This document shows, piece after piece, positions 1-4,565 of a stretch of DNA of 37,640 bases. The position numbers were made by a program, and so were the translations under genes. The notes beneath the pieces are model-generated. The model was not told the DNA's origin. It made no database searches and saw only the letters and a list, made by a program, of their open reading frames with translations. The stretch lies in the IMG/VR virus record IMGVR_UViG_3300034418_006594, positions 1 through 37,640 of that record; one strand, written 5' to 3'. Each line of letters begins with the position of its first letter. Position 1 is the stretch's first letter. The DNA comes from a virus.

Positions 1-123
1 ATGGACCTCAAGACTATGACCTGCCTTTGTTATGATTATCTGAATGAAGGTTATGATAAGTATTCGGATGCAGAGTTGACTGAAGAGTGTAAAGAATACT
101 ACCCTGAATTGTTGGAGGAGTGA
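1..123 (+). CDS. Small acidic protein of unknown function, 40 aa, possibly N-terminally incomplete
   Basis: The reading frame is open from the first base of the window, begins with ATG and ends with TGA at 121-123. It encodes 40 residues with the pattern MDLKTMTCLCYDYL followed by a Glu/Tyr-rich tail that ends ELLEE. The protein is acidic and has two Cys near its start; no signal peptide or membrane segment is visible. Because the window begins on the ATG, the true start could lie upstream, and an internal Met at base 16 is another option. Codon use is like that of the genes that follow, and a hairpin-containing gap follows the stop. I do not recognise a family. Confidence 0.5.
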   Translation: MDLKTMTCLCYDYLNEGYDKYSDAELTEECKEYYPELLEE

Positions 124-134
124 TACAAACCGTT

Positions 135-155
135 CGGGAGTTCTTTATACTCCCG
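135..155 (+). terminator. Hairpin downstream of the first gene, weak terminator candidate
   Basis: CGGGAG (135-140) can pair with CTCCCG (150-155) across a nine-base loop, TTCTTTATA. The loop itself holds TTCTTTATAC, which reappears after the much clearer terminator at 1015-1037, so the two gaps look related. There is no T-run after the stem. It may be a terminator remnant, or the TATACT at 146-151 may act as a -10 element. Confidence 0.3.
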
Positions 156-185
156 TTCGGCCGCCCGTGTGCCAGTCGTGGCAGT

Positions 186-226
186 GTCCACCAATTGCCC
201 CATTGCCCCCTGATCGGTGCAATACT
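186..226 (+). promoter_or_regulatory. Cassette promoter 1: GTCCAC box plus AATACT -10
   Basis: GTCCAC lies at 186-191 and AATACT at 221-226, a start-to-start distance of 35 bases. The interval is C-rich (two ATTGCCCC units) and holds no TTGACA-like -35 box. The expected transcript would begin near 233 and reach the ATG at 254 after about 21 bases of A-rich leader without a Shine-Dalgarno sequence. The layout matches five other gaps in the first 3.3 kb. Confidence 0.6.
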
Positions 227-253
227 AAGGCATACCAAACGAAACGAAACCAA

Positions 254-430
254 ATGCGCCTTGACGTGATCTGCCCCGCTGCTCCCTGGGAGAACACTAC
301 CACCGACGCCGATCGGGCATGGGACCTCTGCTTCTCCCTGTCTGAGGAGTACGGTTACTGTGAGATCCGCCAGGACGGCATCGTGATCGGAGACTACGGC
401 AACCCCGCCACCTTCCTGGACTGGCGGTGA
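254..430 (+). CDS. Small protein of unknown function, 58 aa
   Basis: The start ATG at 254 follows the -10 element at 221-226 by the distance expected for a short leader; a longer in-frame extension to 167 would run through the promoter and is rejected. The 58-residue product begins MRLDVICPAAPWENT and ends NPATFLDWR, with a mixed hydrophobic and acidic composition. No membrane segment is apparent. It is GC-rich (many GCC, CTG and ATC codons) compared with the tail genes. The stop is 12 bases before the next GTCCAC box, so this looks like a single-gene transcription unit. I do not recognise the family. Confidence 0.6.
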   Translation: MRLDVICPAAPWENTTTDADRAWDLCFSLSEEYGYCEIRQDGIVIGDYGNPATFLDWR

Positions 431-442
431 CAGTCGGGGGAG

Positions 443-484
443 TGTCCACCATTCTCCCCATTGCCCCCCATCTGCTGCCATACT
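443..484 (+). promoter_or_regulatory. Cassette promoter 2: GTCCAC box plus CATACT -10
   Basis: GTCCAC at 443-448 is followed 36 bases later by CATACT at 479-484. The 12 bases before the box (CAGTCGGGGGAG) resemble those of cassettes 1 and 4. Downstream, CAGTTCACACGACAC leads into the ATG at 511 and resembles the leaders of the genes at 1137, 3027 and 3319. Confidence 0.6.
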
Positions 485-510
485 AACCTCAGTTCACACG
501 ACACAGACTC

Positions 511-861
511 ATGCGTAAGATCGAACGTGAAATGAACGCTGCCATTTCTGACTCCCGCAACTGGCAATCTGGCAACACTGCTGTCGCTTACAACCCTGAA
601 ACTAACGAGTCGACAGTGTTCCTCCATGGTAACAAGATCGCCGTGGTTGGTGATGACTTCGTTCAAATCTTTGACGGTGGTTATCAGTCAAAGACCACTA
701 AGTCCCGCCTGAATGCTATTCTTTCGGAGCATGGAATCAAGGGCGAATGTGTATTTCAAAAGAACTTCAATTGGTTCGTTCATAAGTTCATCGGACAGAC
801 CTCAATCACTGGTCCTGTCTATAACGAATACGACTTCACCAACGGTTTCATGTTCGCCTGA
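511..861 (+). CDS. Conserved cyanophage/cyanobacterial hypothetical protein, 116 aa
   Basis: The product starts MRKIEREMNAAISDSRNWQS and continues with NTAVAYNPETNESTVFLHGN, a pattern I recall from a small family widespread in cyanophages and some bacteria, of unknown function. It is a soluble alpha/beta-looking protein with a predicted N-terminal helix and strands around residues 24-55. The central segment NFNWFVHKFIGQ and the C-terminal YDFTNGFMFA are aromatic-rich. The ATG at 511 follows cassette promoter 2 and its conserved leader. The next small gene begins two bases after the stop, so the two are probably co-transcribed. Function is unknown. Confidence 0.7.
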   Translation: MRKIEREMNAAISDSRNWQSGNTAVAYNPETNESTVFLHGNKIAVVGDDFVQIFDGGYQSKTTKSRLNAILSEHGIKGECVFQKNFNWFVHKFIGQTSITGPVYNEYDFTNGFMFA

Positions 862-863
862 TT

Positions 864-1007
864 ATGATGAAAACTTACAAAGTTACTTTCACTGTCGTTT
901 GTGACGGTCATCCTCGCAAATGGGTTCCTGATGCTATCTGGGAAAACCTGAATTCTGGTGATGGTGAAGATGTTCTGGAGTACAACTTTGAGGAGGTTGA
1001 AGAATAG
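864..1007 (+). CDS. Small acidic protein, 47 aa
   Basis: This frame starts with a double ATG (864 and 867) two bases after the previous stop and ends with TAG at 1005-1007. The 47 residues begin MMKTYKVTFTVVCDG, continue with HPRKWVPDAIWENL, and end in an acidic tail (EEVEE). The KTYKVTFTV opening resembles a beta-strand. A strong terminator follows within eight bases, so this gene closes a two-gene unit started by the 116-residue gene. I do not recognise a named family; similar short WVPxAIxE proteins occur in cyanophages as far as I recall. Confidence 0.6.
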   Translation: MMKTYKVTFTVVCDGHPRKWVPDAIWENLNSGDGEDVLEYNFEEVEE

Positions 1008-1014
1008 GAATTAG

Positions 1015-1037
1015 GGGGCATTCGTGCCCCTTTCTTT
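1015..1037 (+). terminator. Rho-independent terminator
   Basis: GGGGCA (1015-1020) pairs perfectly with TGCCCC (1025-1030) across a TTCG tetraloop, and is followed by TTTCTTT. This is the clearest intrinsic terminator in the window. It ends the 511-1007 unit before cassette promoter 3. Confidence 0.85.
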
Positions 1038-1072
1038 ATACCCAGGTCGGCTGCCCGACCAATTGGCGCACT

Positions 1073-1114
1073 GTCCACTACATACCCACAAGCGCCCTCA
1101 CCTGCCCCTATAAT
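1073..1114 (+). promoter_or_regulatory. Cassette promoter 3: GTCCAC box plus TATAAT -10
   Basis: GTCCAC (1073-1078) lies 36 bases before a consensus TATAAT (1109-1114). The bases before the box, TTGGCGCACT, form the best left half of the proposed palindrome. The expected start near 1121 gives a leader of about 16 bases, AGTTCAAACGACACCG, leading into the ATG at 1137. Confidence 0.7.
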
Positions 1115-1136
1115 GACTTCAGTTCAAACGACACCG

Positions 1137-1724
1137 ATGCCCGTCACCGCTGCCAACCTTGCCAACATCAACCTGGCAGACATCCTGGAGGAGAACACCG
1201 AAGCACTCGCCGCTCGTGAGGCAGAGAACAATAAGTGGATCAATGCAGACGGTACTCCTAAGAAGAACCATATCTGGAAGTATGCATCCAAAACTCCTCA
1301 AGGTGATGCTGGTGAGAATGTAGTTGCCACCAGTATTCTTGTGATTCTGAATGCAGTCTACGGTGATGATGTTCAGTGCCGTGTGATTAACAAAGGTAAG
1401 GGTGAGTATGACATTCTCATCACTCTTCCTACTGGCAAAGAGTATAAGATTGAGGTGAAGACTGCCACTGAAGATGTCAATGGTTCTCATCAATTCAATG
1501 GTCTTCGTAAGGACGTTGACTATGACTTTGCCTTCTTGTTTGGTGTTGGACCCGAAGAGTTTTTCTTTGACATTGCCTCCCACAAGTATCTTTGTGAGAC
1601 GATGACTACCAACATGAGCAAAGAAGTCGTGGGTTCTTATAAGCACACCATTTCCCAAAAGAACCTGAAGCGTTTCAATACTGAGAACCTTTATAACATG
1701 CTGGAGACCTGCGGCATCGTGTGA
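1137..1724 (+). CDS. PD-(D/E)XK nuclease-like protein, 195 aa
   Basis: I place the start at 1137. The upstream in-frame ATG at 1113 overlaps the -10 box, whereas 1137 ends the leader CAGTTCAAACGACACCGATG that is shared with the gene at 3319. The key feature is residues 90-110: an Asp in EYDILI (D92), a hairpin, then KIEVKTAT with E106 and K108. This D-x(n)-E-x-K arrangement is the catalytic signature of the PD-(D/E)XK restriction-endonuclease fold. An upstream helix with GDAGENVVATSI (E60) suits the accessory acidic residue of that fold. It could be a phage nuclease acting on host or competitor DNA, a structure-specific nuclease, or a restriction-like enzyme. No methyltransferase neighbour is visible. 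The fold call is an inference from the motif. Confidence 0.65.
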   Translation: MPVTAANLANINLADILEENTEALAAREAENNKWINADGTPKKNHIWKYASKTPQGDAGENVVATSILVILNAVYGDDVQCRVINKGKGEYDILITLPTGKEYKIEVKTATEDVNGSHQFNGLRKDVDYDFAFLFGVGPEEFFFDIASHKYLCETMTTNMSKEVVGSYKHTISQKNLKRFNTENLYNMLETCGIV

Positions 1725-1727
1725 CAG

Positions 1728-1777
1728 TTGGGGAACCGTCCACCAAACCGACACAGGACCCCCAGACCCCCTATACT
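1728..1777 (+). promoter_or_regulatory. Cassette promoter 4: palindromic GTCCAC site plus TATACT -10
   Basis: The 19 bases 1728-1746 (TTGGGGAACCGTCCACCAA) form an imperfect palindrome with seven of nine arm pairs. GTCCAC is at 1738-1743 and TATACT at 1772-1777, a spacing of 34. The ATG at 1784 begins seven bases after the -10 element, which is where transcription would be expected to begin. Confidence 0.6.
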
Positions 1778-1783
1778 AAGGGC

Positions 1784-2017
1784 ATGAACAACGACGGACC
1801 CATGCCCAAGATGATGGACATCACGATCAGTGAGGAGACCTACGCCATCATTCAGAAACTGGCAGCGGATCGTATGGATGACCTGCTGAGCATCTATGAT
1901 GAGTGTGATCAGGTGCCCTACCATGCCCAACGCATCCTAGAAGCGGTCACCATGTTCAGCAGTTGGGATCGGGGTGCAATCGAACAACTGGCACAGTTCC
2001 AACGCCTGATGCCCTGA
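1784..2017 (+). CDS. Small protein of unknown function, 77 aa
   Basis: The start at 1784 sits directly at the expected transcription start of cassette promoter 4, so the message could be leaderless. In-frame Met codons at 1802 and 1811 are alternatives that would restore a short leader. The product, from MMDITISEETY onward, looks helical (AIIQKLAADRMDDLL, then a second helix with HAQRILEAV), and the TISEETYAIIQKL part resembles the recognition-strand and helix opening of ribbon-helix-helix or CopG-like proteins. That resemblance is weak. Its frame is GC-rich. The next gene's -10 element lies eight bases after the stop. Confidence 0.6.
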   Translation: MNNDGPMPKMMDITISEETYAIIQKLAADRMDDLLSIYDECDQVPYHAQRILEAVTMFSSWDRGAIEQLAQFQRLMP

Positions 2018-2024
2018 TCCCCCC

Positions 2025-2030
2025 TATACT
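2025..2030 (+). promoter_or_regulatory. TATACT -10 element just upstream of the KxDG gene
   Basis: CCCCTATACTAAGCACATG at 2021-2039 closely matches the layout at 1768-1786. No GTCCAC box is present 34-36 bases upstream; that position is inside the preceding coding region. The ATG at 2037 lies six bases after the hexamer, again at the expected +1. Confidence 0.45.
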
Positions 2031-2036
2031 AAGCAC

Positions 2037-2954
2037 ATGCAAAACAAACACATCGAACACCCCGAAGACACCATCCTGACGGGTGACCTGAATGCCCTGG
2101 ACTGGTTTGAGGCAGCAGGTGCCCTGTCAGTGAAGATCGACGGTGCTCCCGCTATTGTTTGGGGTCGCAATCCTGCCACGGGTAACTTCTTCGTGGGCAC
2201 CAAAAGTGTCTTCAACAAAGTTAAGATTAAGATCAACGAATCTCATGCGGAAATCGATCAGAACCACACAGGCGAAGTTGCAAAAATTCTGCACGCTTGT
2301 TTTGATTGGTTACCTCATACAGACGCCATTTTTCAAGGCGACTTTATTGGGTTTGGCGGAGAGTCTGAATACACTCCCAACACTATCACTTACAGTTTCG
2401 GAGAAGTAATCGACCAGGAAATCATCATTGCTCCGCATACCTATTATGAGGCAAATGGTGATCTCCGTGATAGTTGGGCAATCCCTATGTTGTTCACCAT
2501 TACTGACACTGCCTATTGTAAGTTTGTGAAACCCAAGGCACGGATCTTCTCTGGCAATTATGACATCTCTCTCCGTTCCTTTAGTGATCTCTCTGAGGTG
2601 ATTCAGTTTGCTAAAGTAATGGCACAGAATGTGACCTTTGTCGATGAGAAGAAAGCAAAGCAGATTAAGCAGGAACTGAATAAGTGTATCCGCGAAGGTG
2701 TGGAGATTGATGATAATGCATTTGACTGTGATTACACTCTGATTGCTTACTGGAAACTGATCAAATCTATCAAAGATGATGCACTCTACCTTTGCCGTAA
2801 TGATGGTCCTGCTGCTTACATCGGATACGATCAGATTGATGCCGAAGGTTATGTCTACTCCAATGAGTTCGGTACAATGAAACTGGTCAATCGTGAGCGT
2901 TTCAGTCATGCTAACTTCAACAACGCTAAATTTAACAAAGAGGTGTGCCAGTGA
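2037..2954 (+). CDS. KxDG nucleotidyltransferase / ligase-like phage protein, 305 aa
   Basis: Residues 33-36 are KIDG in the context SVKIDGAPAIVWGRN, the motif I of covalent nucleotidyltransferases (ATP-dependent DNA/RNA ligases and capping enzymes), where the Lys carries the nucleotide. Further motifs follow in the right order: IFQGDFIGF (residues 98-106) resembles motif III, DAEGYVYSN (268-276) resembles motif IV (EGxVxx), and MKLVNRERF (281-289) supplies a motif V-like Lys at 282. A related phage family has, I believe, been called DUF6267; that label is unverified. It may seal or modify nucleic acid ends during infection. No OB-fold domain is evident, so the exact substrate is unclear. Base composition falls from GC-rich in the first 150 bases to AT-richer later. 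The upstream -10 element implies almost no leader. Confidence 0.7.
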   Translation: MQNKHIEHPEDTILTGDLNALDWFEAAGALSVKIDGAPAIVWGRNPATGNFFVGTKSVFNKVKIKINESHAEIDQNHTGEVAKILHACFDWLPHTDAIFQGDFIGFGGESEYTPNTITYSFGEVIDQEIIIAPHTYYEANGDLRDSWAIPMLFTITDTAYCKFVKPKARIFSGNYDISLRSFSDLSEVIQFAKVMAQNVTFVDEKKAKQIKQELNKCIREGVEIDDNAFDCDYTLIAYWKLIKSIKDDALYLCRNDGPAAYIGYDQIDAEGYVYSNEFGTMKLVNRERFSHANFNNAKFNKEVCQ

Positions 2955-2961
2955 GCGCACT

Positions 2962-3003
2962 GTCCACCCATGCCCCTTGGGCGGCGGATCTGCCCCCTAT
3001 AAT
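2962..3003 (+). promoter_or_regulatory. Cassette promoter 5: GTCCAC box plus TATAAT -10
   Basis: GTCCAC (2962-2967), eight bases after the preceding stop, is 36 bases upstream of TATAAT (2998-3003). The left flank GAGCGCACT resembles GGCGCACT of cassette 3. The leader TTCAGTTCAGACGACCCCCG leads into the ATG at 3027. Confidence 0.65.
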
Positions 3004-3026
3004 GGTTTCAGTTCAGACGACCCCCG

Positions 3027-3251
3027 ATGACCTTCGCCGTTCAACCCGCCTACTGGACCAAGTTCGATCAGCATGGGTGCTGGTGGGCAACCTCCCTCAA
3101 CCACGCCCAGCGGATCGCTGAATTCCATGGGATGGGTGAGGAGTGCATGATCTGGCGCGTCCCCGCTAGCGGTCGTGCTTACAAGTGGATGCGAGCAGGT
3201 GGCAAGGTGGATCAGGTCGATCAGATTGCCGACCTGGTGTACGGTGCCTGA
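3027..3251 (+). CDS. Small protein of unknown function, 74 aa
   Basis: The start at 3027 follows the conserved leader of cassette promoter 5. The product begins MTFAVQPAYWTKFDQHG and has an aromatic N-terminal half with CWWATSLNHAQRIAEFHG, then EECMIWRVPASGRAYKWM. This looks like a small alpha/beta domain; no catalytic motif is recognisable. It is GC-rich. The stop is four bases before the next GTCCAC box, so the gene is most likely a single-gene unit. No family recognised. Confidence 0.6.
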   Translation: MTFAVQPAYWTKFDQHGCWWATSLNHAQRIAEFHGMGEECMIWRVPASGRAYKWMRAGGKVDQVDQIADLVYGA

Positions 3252-3254
3252 ACC

Positions 3255-3296
3255 GTCCACTATCCGCCCCGAAGGGCACCCCTAACCCCTTATACT
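3255..3296 (+). promoter_or_regulatory. Cassette promoter 6: GTCCAC box plus TATACT -10
   Basis: GTCCAC (3255-3260) is 36 bases upstream of TATACT (3291-3296). The leader CAGTTCAAACGACACCGATG at 3302-3321 is identical to that of the nuclease-like gene at 1120-1139. Confidence 0.7.
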
Positions 3297-3318
3297 GATC
3301 TCAGTTCAAACGACACCG

Positions 3319-3582
3319 ATGAGCACCGCTACCTACAACGGTTGGGCAAACTACGAAACCTGGAACGCCGCCCTCTGGATCGGAAACGATGAGTTTCTGT
3401 ACAACACCGCTAAGGCATGTGTTGAGTTCTGCGACTCTTGGGATACCCCTTGGGAGAAATTCCAACGTTGCATGTTGAATGGCATGATCGGTCGTTTCCC
3501 CGCTGGCACTGGTGACGGTGTGGCATGGGACAACGCCGCCATCGACGCCCAGGAGATGAATGAGATGATGGCAGAACTCTGA
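3319..3582 (+). CDS. DUF7249-like small protein, 87 aa
   Basis: The N-terminal motif YNGWANYETWNAALWIGND (residues 6-24) is characteristic of a short family found in cyanobacteria and phages that I believe is named DUF7249; its role is unknown. The rest, with EFCDSWDTPWEKF and a C-terminal acidic helix (DAQEMNEMMAEL), fits the family's usual length. The start codon follows a leader identical to that of the gene at 1137. No SD-like sequence is present, so initiation may rely on the leader itself. The next gene follows after a 44-base gap with no obvious promoter, so the two may be co-transcribed. Confidence 0.75.
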   Translation: MSTATYNGWANYETWNAALWIGNDEFLYNTAKACVEFCDSWDTPWEKFQRCMLNGMIGRFPAGTGDGVAWDNAAIDAQEMNEMMAEL

Positions 3583-3626
3583 TCCTCCCCCCCCTTTCCT
3601 TTCAAACCACAAACCAACATCCTACC

Positions 3627-3794
3627 ATGACCCGCGACCTCGCTACCGCTCTTCTGAACCGTGCCGCCGATGGCACCCAACTCCTGGCAATCCTGGACAC
3701 CATCGCCACCGACATGGAAACCCAGGGCATTGAGGATTGTGCCGCTCATTATGCTGCCATCTCTGCCCCCACTTCGGAACCGATCGCCTTCTGA
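3627..3794 (+). CDS. Small conserved cyanophage protein, 55 aa
   Basis: ATG at 3627 opens a 55-codon frame ending TGA at 3792-3794. The product starts MTRDLATALLNRAADGTQLL and continues AILDTIATDMETQGIED, which is two predicted helices and then a Ser/Pro-rich tail. Short proteins with this MTRDLAxxLL...LLAILDTI pattern are familiar from cyanophage and cyanobacterial genomes; function unknown. It lies two bases upstream of the HicA-like gene. I considered that it might be the cognate antitoxin, but it bears no likeness to HicB. Composition is strongly GC-rich. Confidence 0.6.
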   Translation: MTRDLATALLNRAADGTQLLAILDTIATDMETQGIEDCAAHYAAISAPTSEPIAF

Positions 3795-3796
3795 TC

Positions 3797-4024
3797 ATGG
3801 CATCCCCGATTAAAGTCCGCGACGCCCGCCGCTTGATTCACAAGGCAGGCGGCGTCATTCGGTCGGGTGGCAGTCACGACAAGGTGACCCACCCTGACCT
3901 TTCCCAAACCTTCCACCTTCCCTCCCATGGCAGCAAAGGACGCTCAACCCTCTCCCCTGGCATGTCGTCAGAGTTTCGTAAATTCCACGCTCTCATGCTG
4001 ACGGCAAAGGCATCCGCTGCCTGA
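3797..4024 (+). CDS. HicA-like toxin family protein, 75 aa
   Basis: The start at 3797 is preferred over an upstream extension because it lies two bases after the previous stop. The protein shows the HicA (YcfA) pattern. An N-terminal helix KVRDARRLIHKAGGV is followed by a strand, SGGSHDKVTHP with the conserved Gly-Ser-His (H27), and then HLPSHGS before a final helix. HicA proteins are small double-stranded-RNA-binding-fold mRNA interferases, with the His in GSH as the catalytic residue. The length of 75 residues suits the family. No HicB-like antitoxin (RNase H-like plus HTH/RHH) is adjacent, so this is either an orphan or a repurposed RNA-binding protein. Confidence 0.65.
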   Translation: MASPIKVRDARRLIHKAGGVIRSGGSHDKVTHPDLSQTFHLPSHGSKGRSTLSPGMSSEFRKFHALMLTAKASAA

Positions 4025-4031
4025 TCCGTGC

Positions 4032-4037
4032 TACAAT
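4032..4037 (+). promoter_or_regulatory. Possible -10 element TACAAT
   Basis: TACAAT lies eight bases after the HicA-like stop. The leader AAGCAACCGACACCGACCC to the ATG at 4061 resembles the ACGACACCG leaders further upstream. There is no GTCCAC box. This is a weaker promoter candidate than the six cassettes. Confidence 0.35.
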
Positions 4038-4060
4038 TCCAAAGCAACCGACACCGACCC

Positions 4061-4237
4061 ATGACCAAGCGCAACCCCACCTGCTTCCGCCTTGCCTCCG
4101 ACATCAGCACCCGCCAGACAGGATGGGTCAGCAGCAACACTCTACAGGGCACAGCACACAGCGCCGCGCTCATTGCTGGGGTGTTTGCTGAGACCTTCCA
4201 TGATGAGGCAGTCGCTGCCATCCCCTGCTTTGAGTGA
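4061..4237 (+). CDS. Small protein of unknown function, 58 aa
   Basis: The start at 4061 follows a CCGACACCGACCC leader like those of other genes in this region; an in-frame ATG at 4028 would overlap the putative -10 element. The product begins MTKRNPTCFRLASD and ends AVAAIPCFE, with a helix-forming Ala-rich middle (TAHSAALIAGVFAETF). It is too short and too polar for a confident membrane call. Strong GC bias matches its neighbours. It is the last gene of the GC-rich cluster, and the composition changes sharply after it. No family recognised. Confidence 0.5.
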   Translation: MTKRNPTCFRLASDISTRQTGWVSSNTLQGTAHSAALIAGVFAETFHDEAVAAIPCFE

Positions 4238-4269
4238 CCCTCATGCGTTCGTAGATCAGCAGTTGTGCG

Positions 4270-4289
4270 CCGTCCCCCTTCTGGGGCGG
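4270..4289 (+). terminator. Hairpin at the end of the GC-rich gene cluster
   Basis: CCG (4270-4272) and CCCC (4274-4277) pair with GGGG (4283-4286) and CGG (4287-4289), with one bulged T and a five-base loop. No T-run follows, so termination is uncertain. The 130-base gap 4238-4367 holds this hairpin and TATA-rich motifs and no gene that I can support. Confidence 0.4.
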
Positions 4290-4354
4290 TCGCCGCCGTG
4301 TATATAAAATCCATGGGTCCCTCCAAGCTATAAAGTGTTACACTCGACCTTTCT

Positions 4355-4362
4355 ATATAAAT
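4355..4362 (+). promoter_or_regulatory. Late-promoter-like ATATAAAT upstream of the AbrB-like gene
   Basis: CTATATAAATC (4353-4363) resembles the T4/cyanophage late element NATAAATA and lies only six bases before the ATG at 4368, too close for a normal leader. A second TATAAA lies at 4330-4335. It could instead be part of the gene's AT-rich leader, so confidence is low. Confidence 0.25.
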
Positions 4363-4367
4363 CTAAA

Positions 4368-4565
4368 ATGGAAACACAAAAACCTGAGATGCAAAAAAAT
4401 CCCGGAGAAAATATTACGACCGTAGAAGTCGATCCAATAACTGGTGAGTATTATGTTACAATTCCCGAATGGATTTTGAATGACTTTGGATGGTACGAAG
4501 GCACCGAAGTAAACATGGAGGTCGAAGGAGATTGCATTGTGATTACCGAAATCAAGCGCGATTGA
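4368..4565 (+). CDS. AbrB/MazE-like (SpoVT-AbrB) small protein, 65 aa
   Basis: ATG 4368 gives 65 residues. An upstream ATG at 4335 is in frame but lacks support. After a polar N-terminus, residues 16-62 read as a swapped-hairpin beta domain: TTVEVDPITGEYYVTIPEWI, then LNDFGWYEGTEVNMEVEGDCIVITE. The VTIPxxIxxxxGWxxGTxVxxxxxxxxIxIxE pattern is that of the AbrB/MazE DNA-binding fold used by antitoxins and transition-state regulators. Similar short proteins are common in T4-like cyanophages. It may regulate transcription, or it may be an unpaired antitoxin-like protein. The next gene's promoter overlaps its stop codon. Confidence 0.7.
   Translation: METQKPEMQKNPGENITTVEVDPITGEYYVTIPEWILNDFGWYEGTEVNMEVEGDCIVITEIKRD

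Noticed and set aside
121-253. tRNA or small RNA in the gap after the first gene
   Set aside because: The hairpin is isolated and no cloverleaf or CCA-type structure can be formed; the promoter cassette explains the rest.
14-481. Long reading frame on the minus strand across the first two genes and their gaps
   Set aside because: It runs antisense through two oriented promoters and small + strand genes with matching starts, and its composition reads like the complement of those coding regions.
1119-1754. 211-codon minus-strand frame opposite the nuclease-like gene
   Set aside because: It is a mirror of a well-supported + strand gene that has a promoter, leader and catalytic motif.
3627-4024. 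Complete HicA-HicB toxin-antitoxin pair
   Set aside because: Neither the 55-residue protein before nor the 58-residue protein after the HicA-like gene has HicB features.
4301-4336. TATATAAAAT and TATAAAG in the 4238-4367 gap as promoters
   Set aside because: They only loosely match the late element, have no good -35 partner, and the ATG spacing of the nearest site is too short; kept only as a low-confidence late-like site.
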